Shown piece after piece: positions 33,107-43,400 of a stretch of DNA of 64,000 nt. Within the stretch, counting starts at the first letter, position 1. Each line of letters begins with the position of its first letter. The notes below the pieces were generated by a model, which was not told the DNA's origin, did no database searches, and saw only the letters and a list, made by a program, of their open reading frames with translations. The position numbers and the translations under genes were made by a program. Origin of the DNA: Desulfomonile tiedjei DSM 6799 (GTDB taxonomy: Bacteria > Desulfobacterota > Desulfomonilia > Desulfomonilales > Desulfomonilaceae); assembly GCF_000266945.1 (NCBI RefSeq), contig NC_018025.1, forward strand, positions 1,736,001-1,800,000, written 5' to 3'.

Positions 33107-33538
33107 TTGCGCATTCTTGGTTTGGACATAGGTTCGAAACGCATCGGCGTAGCCCTGAGCGATGAACTGGGCTACACAGCTCAGGGCGTCGAGACCGTAA
33201 CTTACACCGATCCGGAATCCGCGGCGGATCGCATCCAAGGAATAGCCGAGTCTCGCAACGTTACGGAAATCGTCATCGGTATACCCTACAATATGAATGG
33301 GACTGAAGGGCCCCAGGTTCGCAACGTCCGGGACTTTATCGAGCGTCTTCGAAAAAGGATAAACGTGCCGATTCATGAATGGGACGAGCGGCTGACGACA
33401 TTTGCAGCGGAACGTGTCCTTCTGGAAGCTGATATAAGCCGCGCAAAAAGAAGAAAAGTAGTGGACAAGCTTGCCGCTGTTTTGATTCTTCAGGGGTTTC
33501 TTGACAGTCAAACATTCAAAGGCTCAACCGGAGTATAA
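33107..33538 (+). CDS. ruvX: Holliday junction resolvase-like protein RuvX (YqgF)
   Basis: Protein of 143 residues, normal for the family. ILGLDIGSKRIGVALSDELG is the RNase H-like first strand with its Asp, EIVIGIPYNMNGTEGPQ the second acidic and Gly-rich motif, and WDERLTTFAAERVLLEADIS the DERLTT signature. The protein takes part in pre-16S rRNA 5' end processing and is often annotated as a resolvase. It starts at TTG 33107 with CAGGTGG in front. The stop is two bases before the mltG start, so the two are an operon. Confidence 0.9.
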   Translation: MRILGLDIGSKRIGVALSDELGYTAQGVETVTYTDPESAADRIQGIAESRNVTEIVIGIPYNMNGTEGPQVRNVRDFIERLRKRINVPIHEWDERLTTFAAERVLLEADISRAKRRKVVDKLAAVLILQGFLDSQTFKGSTGV

Positions 33539-33540
33539 GA

Positions 33541-34596
33541 TTGTCGTTCTTTTCCATTCTCAAGACAGTATTCGCCATCGTATTACTCGTCGCGCTCGGC
33601 ATTGGAGCTTATACAGCGTATTCGAAACTTCCGATCTTGCTGCACGATTTGATTTCTTCGTCTGGTCGTGCTCCTGCAGTTCCTGGTCAGGAAGTCATTG
33701 TGTCGATTCCCAAAGGAGCTTCCCTGTCCCAGGTGGGCAGCATACTGCAGGAGAATGGTGTAATTTCAAGCCGGTTGGTTTTCAAACTTGTGGCAATGAT
33801 TCGGGGAGAGCAGCGGAAGATCAAAGCAGGAGAGTATGCTCTCAAGACTGGAAGCGATGCCGGCGATGTCCTGGATCAATTGATATCGGGAAAGACGCTC
33901 ATGTTCTCGATCACTGTTCCAGAAGGATATGACATGTACCAGATTGCCGATCTCATGCAGCAGTCGGAAATCATATCCAAAGAAGAGTTTATAGCACTCT
34001 GTCAAGACGAGGCATTCCTAAAAGAACTCGGAGTAGAAGGCTCGAATCTGGAGGGGTATTTATTCCCTGACACGTACTTTTTGAGGCCGTCGGAAAAAGG
34101 AGACGGAAAACTGATCGTGCGCCGTATGGTTCAACGATTCTTCAGTGTTTACGACAAAAACGTCCGGCCGATTGCAGAAGAAAACGGCTGGTCGGTCGCT
34201 CAGGTGCTCACTCTTGCCTCATTAATCGAAAAAGAGGCTCGGGCATCGGAGCATGCGCTGGTATCTGCAGTGTTTCACAATCGTCTCAGGCAAAACATGA
34301 AGCTGCAATCGGATCCTACCGTGATTTATGGAATAAAGCGTATGGGATCCAAAATAACAAAAGAAGATCTCAACCGTAAACATCCTTACAATACGTATCA
34401 AAACACTGGCTTACCTCCCGGCCCCATTGCGAACCCCGGGAAAGAATCCCTCCTTGCTGCCATAAACCCCGCAGATGTAGATTATCTATATTTTGTTGCG
34501 AAAAACGACGGAAGCCATCAGTTTTCAAATAATCTGAAAGAGCACAATCACTGGGTTAATCTCTACCAAAAGACGCCTCGTTCCGAAATGCAGTAG
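33541..34596 (+). CDS. mltG: Endolytic murein transglycosylase MltG
   Basis: Protein of 351 residues. One N-terminal membrane helix (about 4-25, ILKTVFAIVLLVALGIGAYT), a LysM-like subdomain (VIVSIPKGASLSQVGSILQE), then the YceG catalytic domain: NLEGYLFPDTYFLRPSEKGD, LTLASLIEKEARASEHALVS with the catalytic Glu, FHNRLRQNMKLQSDPTVIYG and YNTYQNTGLPPGPIANPGKE. It cuts nascent glycan strands on the periplasmic side of the inner membrane and sets chain length. Start TTG with GGAG nine bases before. It adds to the cell-wall theme seen at 15.7-19.1 kb. Confidence 0.93.
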   Translation: MSFFSILKTVFAIVLLVALGIGAYTAYSKLPILLHDLISSSGRAPAVPGQEVIVSIPKGASLSQVGSILQENGVISSRLVFKLVAMIRGEQRKIKAGEYALKTGSDAGDVLDQLISGKTLMFSITVPEGYDMYQIADLMQQSEIISKEEFIALCQDEAFLKELGVEGSNLEGYLFPDTYFLRPSEKGDGKLIVRRMVQRFFSVYDKNVRPIAEENGWSVAQVLTLASLIEKEARASEHALVSAVFHNRLRQNMKLQSDPTVIYGIKRMGSKITKEDLNRKHPYNTYQNTGLPPGPIANPGKESLLAAINPADVDYLYFVAKNDGSHQFSNNLKEHNHWVNLYQKTPRSEMQ

Positions 34597-34626
34597 GTTG
34601 ACTCTGTTTTTGAACCCCAAGCTTTT

Positions 34627-34701
34627 ATACTGATTCGCTTTTCTTCTCATAATCTGGGAGGCTGGAGATATCCTTCGCTCCTGACGACGCAAAGCCGCCT
34701 C
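34627..34701. repeat. Truncated R2 repeat
   Basis: The left 75 bases of an R2 unit (ATACTGATTCGCTTTTC to GACGACGCAAAGCCGCC). The right half is missing. Confidence 0.7.
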
Positions 34702-34847
34702 TGAACCAGTGATCTACAGCCAAGAATGAGGCAAAGCGTTACAGTACGTTAAGAATTTTGACATCCCAATCAATCCGCATCTCTTGAAAAAAAGCTGATC
34801 AAAGCGTATTTCTCTACAAAAATCTGCCAGTTGAAAAAGCAGTCTCT

Positions 34848-34863
34848 TGGCACAGCCGTTGCT
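34848..34863 (+). promoter_or_regulatory. Consensus sigma-54 promoter for the RND pump
   Basis: TGGCACAGCCGTTGCT matches TGGCAC-N5-TTGCW exactly; the invariant GG (34849-34850) and GC (34861-34862) are separated by ten bases as required. It lies about 42 bases before the GTG at 34905. No other such match was found in intergenic DNA of this window. An enhancer site for an NtrC-type activator would be expected 80-200 bases upstream, in the stretch that holds the truncated R2 repeat. Confidence 0.72.
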
Positions 34864-34904
34864 TTGCCAAAAAGCTACATTCGTTTTTGAGAGGTACCAC
34901 CCCA

Positions 34905-37900
34905 GTGAATATAGCGGAATCTTCCGTACGACTACCAATTACAGTTATCGTCAGAGTCCTTCTGGTCCTGGTATTCGGATATGTGTGTGTCACTTTCCTA
35001 ATTGTTGAACTCAAGCCCGATACCGAGCAGCCGGTGCTGGTGGTTACCACCCGATTTTCCGGAGCAGCTCCCGAAGAGGTGGAAGGAGAAGTCACCACCA
35101 GGTTCGAAGAAAGCATCTCCGGCGTCACCAACATGGTTTACACCCAGAGCTTCTCCCGTCACGGTGAATCCCTGATAATGATCTTCTTCAAGCCGGGGAC
35201 GAACCTTGACATCGCGGCTTCAGAGCTTCAGCGCAATTTGGATCGAGTACGGGATCTGCCCAGAGCGGTCGAAACACCGCAAATTTTCAAAGCAAGCGAT
35301 CGAGTGAGTCTGCCCGTTTACCAGTTCGCCCTGACCGGAAGTGCTGATCTGGTGACCATGTCTACCTGGGCGGACAAGGAAATAGCACCACGGATAAAGA
35401 GAATTCCAGGGGTGGGCGATTGCCAATTCGATGGGAACCGTACTCGTGAAATGCGCGTGACCTTCGATGCAGAGCGTCTGAAAGCACGGCGACTCACTGT
35501 AGAGGAGATAAAGCGATTCATAGATCGGACAAATCTCAATCAGAGCGGCAGCTATTTCAACGAAGGGGACAGAGAATGGACAGTGAGAACTGTGGGAGAG
35601 CTGCTTACTGCGGAAGCATTCCGTAAAGTTCGCATCTCAAAACCGGGAGAGCCGATTCTCCACCTTTCGGATGTCGCGCGTGTAGAAGACAAATACGAAA
35701 GGCCGGAATCCTATTGCCGTATAAACGGCCAAGATGGAATCGTCTTCAATGTTTTTAACCAGGTCGGGGCGGACATAATCTCGACAATCGATGAGGTGAA
35801 CGAAGAAATCCGTCTCATGCAGCAGGAATACGGACCTTTGGGGGCAAATTTTCAGGCGCTTTACAATCAAAGCACGTATATTCGGGACGCCGTTCGTATC
35901 GTGAGATCCAGCCTGCTCGAGGCCATAATTCTTGTCTTACTCGTATTGTTCGTGTTCTTGAAGCATTGGCGCAGTATCTTCATTGTTGCCACATCAATCC
36001 CAGTCTCTATAGTCGGCACGTTCATAGGCATGTACCTGCTCGGGTATTCCATAAATGTTCTCTCACTTGCCGGGCTTGCATTGTCCGTGGGAATGATCGT
36101 CGACGACGCTATCGTTGTCCTCGAAAACATTTACCGCCATCGGTACGAGGAAAAGAAGGATATTGTCTCTGCATGTGTGGACGGGACCCGTGAGGTGGGA
36201 ACCGCTGTCCTCATGTCAACTCTTACCACGGCGGCTGTTTTCGTACCGGTCCTCATGCTCACGGGCGAAGTTGGTACGCTATTCGGACCGGTTGCTTTCA
36301 TCATATCCTGCGCAATATTCTTATCTCTTTTCGATGCGTTTACCGTCGTCCCCATGCTCGCCTCCCGCTGGATGACCGAAGAAAAGGAACCGTCGGGATT
36401 CCTGAAGAAATTGATGTCACCGTTGTACGAGCTGGATCGCGTGGGGAATAATGTATCCGAAGCGCTCATACGTACACTGAGATTTTTCCTCAATTCCTGG
36501 ATAAGGAAGACAGGTCTCATTCTCGGAGTATTAATTATACTTTTGATATCCTATTGGTTGTTGCCTCGTATGGGATATTTGCCCACCGGAGGGACCCATT
36601 TATTACGAATAAAGGTGGAAACATATGAGGGAACAAGCCTGCAGGAAAAAAGTAGGCTTATGAACATCCTGGAGAACCGGTGGAAGGATATCAAAGGAGT
36701 GCATCATGTTGTAAGTATTCCGAACCGGAACATGCCTCGTAATCAGATTTATCTGGTTTGCGAACGAGAAGAAGACAGCGGGGTCTCCATAAACCAAATT
36801 GCCCGGGAAGCCTACGCTTCTTCCAAGGATCTGCCGCTGAAAGCCATCGATCCCGTCAGATTTCCTCTTTTTGGAAACATGTATTCAAGATCGAATGTTG
36901 TGGACGTCCGCATACGAGGAAAAAGCTACGAGGTAATCAATGAGATCGTGCAGCAGATTCTGGAAATCGGAAGAAATACACGGGGTGTGGTCTTCAGATA
37001 CACGGACCTGTACTTACGAAAACCCCAGGTGGAAGTGAGAGTGGACGATGAGCGGGCAGTTCATTACGGATTTGATGTGAAAGACATAGCGGATGCTGTA
37101 GAGAGTGCTGTTGGCGGTCAACGGACCGACACCCAATTCGATGTGGACGGTCGTTACTTCTACATTCGCGTGATGGGACAGGAGACCGATATCACGACAG
37201 TGTCGGATATCGGTCGCATTATCCTGACTTCTCCTCAGGATTCCAACATCCAGATTCCTCTTACCAGTGTTGCAACAGTGACCACGACATTCGGACCGTT
37301 GCAGATAAATCATTACAATTCGAGGCGCAATGCTCGGGTGCAGTTAACCATCCAGGACAGGTCACTTGGCGAAGTATTCGATGAAGTCGTATCCAAAATC
37401 AACTCAACCGTGGCTTTTCCGGTTGGTTATACGTATGTCCCGTTTGGGGCGGTGAATGAATTACGTAAGCTCAACGAAGCGATAAAATTCGTTTTTCCAC
37501 TTTCGGTAGTGGTGGTTTACCTGTTGCTCGTCATGCAATTTCAATCATTTATTCGACCTCTGTCGATTCTGCTGAGCCTACCGCTTTCTATCATCGGAGC
37601 GAATTTTATCGTGAAGTTAACAGGCACGCCTTTTGATTCGTTTACTATCTTAGGTTACATAATGATGGTAGGCTTAGTGGTAAAAAATGCTATTATTCTT
37701 ATTACCTATGCAGTTCAACTGATGGATGAGCAGGGAGTCGGGCGGGATGAAGCCTTGGTCCTGGCGAGCATAAGAAGAATGCGTCCCATATTCATGACGG
37801 CTATTGCAATGGTTCTTGGAATGTTGCCTCTGGCTCTGAAGAGCGGAGCAGGTGCAGAAATTTACAACGGTCTTGCGATGGCGGTAATAGGAGGGCTATC

Positions 37901-38009
37901 GGTTGCGACACTTTTCACGCTTATATTTATTCCTGTTGTTTATACTGTCCTGGATGACATAAAACAGCGTGTCTGGAAAGTGAGTCCTCTCGTAATCGAT
38001 AAGCCGTAA
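34905..38009 (+). CDS. RND-family (AcrB/HAE1-like) inner-membrane efflux transporter
   Basis: Protein of 1034 residues with two repeats of the RND fold (12 helices and two large periplasmic loops). The proton-relay motif is ALSVGMIVDDAIVVLENIYR in TM4, and GLVVKNAIILITYAVQL in TM10 provides the Lys. FVFLKHWRSIFIVATSIPVS and VMQFQSFIRPLSILLSLPLS mark TM2/TM9 regions. It would export drugs, bile-salt-like compounds or metals with a periplasmic adaptor and an outer-membrane channel, but no adaptor or TolC-like gene is adjacent, which is unusual. The start is GTG 34905 (NIAESSVRLPITV, as in other RND N-termini); the frame also opens at TTG 34887. A sigma-54 promoter lies directly upstream. Confidence 0.92.
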   Translation: MNIAESSVRLPITVIVRVLLVLVFGYVCVTFLIVELKPDTEQPVLVVTTRFSGAAPEEVEGEVTTRFEESISGVTNMVYTQSFSRHGESLIMIFFKPGTNLDIAASELQRNLDRVRDLPRAVETPQIFKASDRVSLPVYQFALTGSADLVTMSTWADKEIAPRIKRIPGVGDCQFDGNRTREMRVTFDAERLKARRLTVEEIKRFIDRTNLNQSGSYFNEGDREWTVRTVGELLTAEAFRKVRISKPGEPILHLSDVARVEDKYERPESYCRINGQDGIVFNVFNQVGADIISTIDEVNEEIRLMQQEYGPLGANFQALYNQSTYIRDAVRIVRSSLLEAIILVLLVLFVFLKHWRSIFIVATSIPVSIVGTFIGMYLLGYSINVLSLAGLALSVGMIVDDAIVVLENIYRHRYEEKKDIVSACVDGTREVGTAVLMSTLTTAAVFVPVLMLTGEVGTLFGPVAFIISCAIFLSLFDAFTVVPMLASRWMTEEKEPSGFLKKLMSPLYELDRVGNNVSEALIRTLRFFLNSWIRKTGLILGVLIILLISYWLLPRMGYLPTGGTHLLRIKVETYEGTSLQEKSRLMNILENRWKDIKGVHHVVSIPNRNMPRNQIYLVCEREEDSGVSINQIAREAYASSKDLPLKAIDPVRFPLFGNMYSRSNVVDVRIRGKSYEVINEIVQQILEIGRNTRGVVFRYTDLYLRKPQVEVRVDDERAVHYGFDVKDIADAVESAVGGQRTDTQFDVDGRYFYIRVMGQETDITTVSDIGRIILTSPQDSNIQIPLTSVATVTTTFGPLQINHYNSRRNARVQLTIQDRSLGEVFDEVVSKINSTVAFPVGYTYVPFGAVNELRKLNEAIKFVFPLSVVVVYLLLVMQFQSFIRPLSILLSLPLSIIGANFIVKLTGTPFDSFTILGYIMMVGLVVKNAIILITYAVQLMDEQGVGRDEALVLASIRRMRPIFMTAIAMVLGMLPLALKSGAGAEIYNGLAMAVIGGLSVATLFTLIFIPVVYTVLDDIKQRVWKVSPLVIDKP

Positions 38010-38135
38010 GTTCTTCTGTAGCAAAGCTGACCCGGTGTTTCTTACGTGTTCTTGCCGGGCGATATCGGCTATGATTGTAGCCCCCGGATGAGGAAAGGAT
38101 AAATTCTGCATCATCTGGAAACTGGTAAATTTTAT

Positions 38136-38318
38136 AGTCAGTGCCAAAACTTCTGTCGTTTATCCCTCGTGTGAATTACAGAATATTGGTAGGGACCGGC
38201 GTCGCTGCCGGTCCATTCCATCGATATCATTGATCATATTGAAGATGTGCCGGCACGGAGGCACGGCACCCACCAATATTCCTAATCTTCAATCGGTCAC
38301 TAATTCTGGCAACTGCTA
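38136..38318. repeat. R1 element, complete copy
   Basis: Unit of 183 bases: TAGTCAGTGCCAAAAC at the left, TCTGGCAACTGCTA at the right, flanked by TA on both sides. Same orientation as the copy at 2829. Confidence 0.85.
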
Positions 38319-38356
38319 TATAAGCAAGCACAAGAATTTGCATTCAAAGAGAGAAG

Positions 38357-38394
38357 ATATGGGAAACCCTTCTTGTAAGAAGTGTTTCCCATAT
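38357..38394. terminator. Hairpin at a convergent junction (CTTCTTGTAAGAAG core)
   Basis: ATATGGGAAAC, CCTTCTTGTAAGAAGT and GTTTCCCATAT pair with one mismatch. It lies between the RND gene and the minus-strand membrane protein gene and shares its core with the hairpins at 4148 and 14122. Confidence 0.65.
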
Positions 38395-38463
38395 TACTGC
38401 TTTGAAAACATCTTCCCATGAAAGTCCCCGGGTTACGATGTCTGGGGTCGAAGGCTCAGGGAT

Positions 38464-40119
38464 TCATTCTGATGAGGCTGCTTTCTTCAGGATATGATAA
38501 ATACCGAATTGGGCTACAGACCTATAATTCTCCCGTATAAATTCATCCAGAATGGTGATTCCGGTGCTGACGGAGCTTGCATTGGGTTCTGTGGACTGCT
38601 TTATATCCACCAGGACAATCCATTGCACATTGTGACGGGAAAGTGCTTCTATTATTTCTTTCTGCACAGGCAGTGAATCTGCAAGACCCGGGCAGAGTTC
38701 ATGATATCTTGTTGCACATGTACGATTTGCGAGAAAATAGAACCCGATATCATTGATGAACAACATGTCGTGTCGGAGATTGCCTACAAATATGGGCTCT
38801 GACTGTGAACTATGGGAGTGTAGGTACTCTATCGCGTCCTGCTGATCTCTATCAGTGAAAACACCTGCGGCTCTTTCCAGGCGAGAATGGCAGTGCATGA
38901 GAGAAAAGTTCTTACTTGTCGATGCGATTTCAGGTGCTTGGAAATAAAGGTAAGGGACTGCCAGTATGACTGGCATGACAGAGGAAACCGCTCTGGAAAG
39001 TCTTCCCACATTCTTCGTGCACATTTGAAAGATATGAGCGGCCGCCACCCACATGAGAATTGATGTAGGCAGCACATGAATATAATCGAACCTGCTATAC
39101 GCTTGATTGAAGAGTAACAGACCGAACAGACTGGAAGCCATTCCACCGAATAATTCAGTTTTTCCAGGGAAAGGAGAATTTACCAGCAAAGCACGGCCGT
39201 AGCAAAGAAGAGCCGTGACATAAGTCATGAGGGGTAAGTAGAATTTCAGCCAATTGTAAGCGCCTGTGCTCGTCAATGTCGAAAAAGAAATCGGCGTTAT
39301 GACATCATAGATCTGCATCAATCCAGGGATGGGAAGACGTCTGATTGCAGGAATTTTAGTGGCAGGAAATACCACCGTCTGGTCGAAGAGATCGTGAAAT
39401 CCGCATTGAACGGCAATGCAGGAATATCCCAGGAGAAATGTTGCTCCGAATCCGGCTGTCACGAGCGTGGCAGGCTGCAACCTCGCAGGCCACATTCTTT
39501 CGTCCGGATTCCGAATGAGAGAATTTACCAGGATGATACTTGAACCAATGCTTGCCAATCCATAAAAAGCAATGTCCCATCTGAAGAGAGAGGCAATTCC
39601 CAGCAAAACACCCGCGAGAACGAAAGAGGAAGGTCTCTTCTTTTCCAACGAAACCATGCTCACAAGAAGCGCACACAAACACAATGCCATGGCAGGGAAA
39701 ACCGCGTACCCGTAATGACCTACGGAGCTGAGTAATACGACCGAAACGGAAGTAGCGAGAAAGCTCAGCCAGCGCGTTGCGAGACGCTTCGTTATGGCAT
39801 AGATAAGCACAACAAGACATAAACGAACAACCGTATCGTACAGTCTTGCAGCAAGCACGTATGAACCGAAAACATGAAATACCGCGCGTAGAACATAGAA
39901 TTGTCCGGGAGGATACGTCGTCCAAAAATCTTTGTACGGTGTATCCCCCTGCATGATCCTGAGAGCATTGAAGACTGCGGAACCTTCGTCGAAAAGATTG
40001 AAAGGGCTTTTGATCGGGAGCAACAGAATCAAAAAACCGCACCCGAAGAAGAAATACGTAAAGACTCGCACCATGCTGCAACGGTTCCCATTCGATATAC
40101 TTACAACCAGCAGTTTCAC
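38464..40119 (-). CDS. GT-C-type membrane glycosyltransferase (GT39/ArnT-like)
   Basis: Protein of 551 residues with about ten membrane helices. The first periplasmic loop has FNLFDEGSAVFNALRIMQGD followed by TTYPPGQFYVLRAVFHVFGS, the acidic motif and the P-P-G signature of polyprenyl-phosphate-dependent glycosyltransferases (PMT/ArnT-like). The C-terminal 130 residues are a soluble periplasmic domain (FTDRDQQDAIEYLHSHSSQS, RHNVQWIVLVDIKQSTEPNA). It would transfer a sugar from a lipid carrier to an envelope lipid or protein; the acceptor is unknown. The ATG at 40119 gives 15 residues before a second ATG (40074) that is equally possible. It is isolated, flanked by convergent and divergent neighbours. 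Confidence 0.75.
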   Translation of the reverse strand: MKLLVVSISNGNRCSMVRVFTYFFFGCGFLILLLPIKSPFNLFDEGSAVFNALRIMQGDTPYKDFWTTYPPGQFYVLRAVFHVFGSYVLAARLYDTVVRLCLVVLIYAITKRLATRWLSFLATSVSVVLLSSVGHYGYAVFPAMALCLCALLVSMVSLEKKRPSSFVLAGVLLGIASLFRWDIAFYGLASIGSSIILVNSLIRNPDERMWPARLQPATLVTAGFGATFLLGYSCIAVQCGFHDLFDQTVVFPATKIPAIRRLPIPGLMQIYDVITPISFSTLTSTGAYNWLKFYLPLMTYVTALLCYGRALLVNSPFPGKTELFGGMASSLFGLLLFNQAYSRFDYIHVLPTSILMWVAAAHIFQMCTKNVGRLSRAVSSVMPVILAVPYLYFQAPEIASTSKNFSLMHCHSRLERAAGVFTDRDQQDAIEYLHSHSSQSEPIFVGNLRHDMLFINDIGFYFLANRTCATRYHELCPGLADSLPVQKEIIEALSRHNVQWIVLVDIKQSTEPNASSVSTGITILDEFIRENYRSVAQFGIYHILKKAASSE

Positions 40120-40419
40120 ACAGTTGACCTGCTCGAATCAAGCGAAGCATGAGCCCTGGCATCCGGAAAGTCACATCATCCACACGAGCTAACGGACGGA
40201 AAATGATGATGGCACGAAACTGCCTGTAATAAGGGCGAAAAAAAAGAGCAGCTTTCTTTGTCGGGAAGTTTTTGCTTTGTACTGCAATTTAGTAAATACA
40301 ACTCTCTTACTTTCCGCTATAATGACTCAAAATTCATTACGAGCGGTCTAGTCTGTGGAGTTCTCCTAAAAGGGGTTGTTGCTTTCTGAATATCACAATC
40401 TCGTCCGAAGGTGAATTGT
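40120..40419. other. Divergent intergenic region
   Basis: 300 bases between divergent genes. It holds a TATAAT at 40318-40323 without a convincing -35, and a near sigma-54 sequence (TGGCACGAAACTGCC at about 40209) that is one base too short. No repeat family or RNA recognised. Confidence 0.4.
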
Positions 40420-43400
40420 ATGCAAAATGAGCAAGATGCGGTGAAATTTGAATATACAACCGAGATTGAGCGACAGAGGCGGGAAAACGAAATTATAACG
40501 AACAAGCTCGGCTCTCAGCAGCAACCCTGTATTCAAGAAACACAAATGAACGAACCATCGGAAGACCTTCTTTCCGCAATTTCCCAGGATCATATGTATG
40601 TACTGACTAGGAATGGCACTTTTTTCAATGTGAGCCCATCTGCTCTCGAGACAATAGGGCTGAAGGAAGAAGAAGTAATTGGAAAAAACTGGAGAGAGAT
40701 AGAATTCCACGAAAATTTGCTTCCACTCTTTGAAAAGAATCTGGAAAAAACCTTTCGCACGAACAGAACTTGTTGCGGTGAACTTACTATGCCAACCGCA
40801 GCGGGCGTCAGGTCTTACGAGTACACACTCAGCCCGATTCGGCTTAAACACGATCCCGATTGTGTACTTGTCATCCTCAGAGATGTAACAGAAACAGCGG
40901 AAACGATTTCCGATTTGCAGTGGAACGACGAGCCCGGCCAGCGGCCGGTTCAAAGCCTGAACAGCATAGTCCTGCGTTTGCACGTCGATGGAACGATAAT
41001 GTTTCTCAACAATTTTGGACTGAACTTTTTCGGATATGCAAAGCATGAGATTCTCGGTAAGAACGTTGCAATCCTTCTTCCGGAGAAAGACAGGTTCGGC
41101 CTTGTTCTTTCTTCACTCCCGGATGAAGTGTTAAAAAATCCTCAATCGTACAAGCATGTTGAAAATGAAAATATAAGGAAAGACGGCAGTCGGGCATGGG
41201 TTTCCTGGACCAACACCGCACTATTCGATGAAAGGGGTCAAATAAAGGAAATCGTCTGTATAGGAAACGACATTACTCGCGTAAAGGAATTGGAAGAGCG
41301 TCTCACCAGAAGCAATGAAGAATTGGAACAGCGGGTAATCGAACGCACGGCCGAACTGGAACGAACAAACCGTCAACTTAAGCTAGAAATTGCCGGACGC
41401 AGAGCAATTCAGAAGAGCCTCGAAGACAGTGAAGAGCGATTCCGTCTCATAGCTGAAAAGGTCGATGACGTCTTTTGGATCGTCGATCCTCACGATGCAA
41501 AGGTCCTGTACGTGAGCCCGGCGTATGAAAAAGTCTGGGGTAGAAGCCGTGAAGGCCTCTATACCTCGCGAGGCGATTTTCCCCAAAACGTCCATCCCGA
41601 TGACAGATCAAGGGTTTTTGAAGCAACACAGGAGTTGCTCCTTGAAGGCAGCTTTTGCTGCGATTATCGCATTATTAGACCTGATGGGACCATCCGATGG
41701 ATTGAAGACAGGTCGTTTCCCGTTCGAGACTCGGATAAGATACTGAAATACGTGGCAGGAGTCGCACGGGATATCACGGAACGAAGGCTTGCCGAAATAA
41801 GGTTGCGTGAAAGTGAGGAGCTTTTCCGTCGCACCTTTGACAAAGCTCCCATTGGAGCTGCGTTGGTTTCCATGGATCTGAGGGTTCTGAGGGTGAATGA
41901 AGCATTGTGCAAAATGACACAATACTCGGAACGAGAATTTGCGAAATTAGGCATGTGCGGAGTGGCACATCCCGGTGAAGTGGAACCCGACCTGGAACGC
42001 ATAAAGCAACTGGAGCGGGGAGTTATTGAAAGCTACTCTGCCGACAAGCGCTATTTTCGAAAAGACGGAAAGATGATCTGGGTTGACTCGTCCGTCCGTT
42101 TAATTCGTGATTACATGGGAAATCCGCTTTACTATTTGCCCATGATGACAGAAATAACAGATCGCAAGATAGCGGAATTCCAGTTGAGTGAAAGTGAAGA
42201 ACGTTTTCGCCTTGCAGCCCAATTTGCGTCAGATTTTGTGTACGAATGGAATCTCAAAACTGACTCGGTCCGGACTTTTGGTACGGGAGCGCCTCCTCTG
42301 GGATATTCGGATGAAGAGTTCGAAAATATTACTCAGTGGATCAGCAAGATTCATCCTGATGACATTGACCGTGTCCGTGATGGGGTACGGAATAGCATCG
42401 AAGCAGGAACACCTTATTCTGAGGAATATCGGGTAGTTCACAAAGACGGATCCTACAGATATTGGTGGGGACGAGGCAATGCCTTACGAGATGAAGAGGG
42501 GACTGCTTACAAATGGATCGGAGCCGCTTCGGACGTCACTGACCGCAAGATCACGGAACTGCGGCTGCAAAGGCTCAATCGTGCGCTACGGATGGTGAAT
42601 GCGTGCAACGAACTCCTCGTCCGAGCTTCAAGCGAATCCTCTTTGCTCGAAGGAATCTGTGATGTCATTGTAAATACCGGTGGATACCACATGGCATGGA
42701 TCGGTTTTGCCCTTGATATTGAAGGAAAGGAAGTAAGGCCGGTGGCATGGTCGGGTAGCGAATCGGAGCACCTGCAGTCTGTTCATGTGAGTTGGGATCC
42801 ATCAAGGCCGGACGGGCAGGGGCCTATAGCGCAGGCCATTCGCTCAGGTGAGTACTGTGTCGTAACAGACATACAGTCCGATCCCGGAACTCAATGTTGG
42901 AACGACTTACCCTTCTTTCAGAAATGTAAGTCTGTCGCGTGCCTTCCTTTATTCGTGCACAAGAAAATCATCGGGATTTTGACCATATACTCCGATCGGG
43001 AAGAAGCGTACGATGCAGAAGAAATAAGTCTCTTGATGAGTTTGAGTGAAGATCTCAGCTATGGACTTACCACACTCAGATTAAGGGCCGCACATGAGAA
43101 CATGGCAAAGGTCCTTGAGCAGAGAGAAAAGCAGTACCGTCTGCTAACAGACAATTCTCTGACCGGTATTTTCATCTTTCAAAATGAAAGACTCGTTTAC
43201 GTGAACGATCGACTGGCTTCTACCTACGGTTATAGCCGGGAAGAAGTGCTCGGACGAGAACCCCGGCAATTTCTCGTCGAAGAAGATCGTGAATGGGCAA
43301 TGGCGCAGAAAAACTCTTTATTTCAAGGAGCAGAACTCGAACCGGCCGAGATTCGAGTATACGATAAAGCCGGAAACGTGAGATGGGTGCAGGTATACGT

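Noticed and set aside
40209-40223. TGGCACGAAACTGCC as a sigma-54 promoter for the PAS kinase
   Set aside because: The GG to GC distance is one base short, which is not tolerated by sigma-54.
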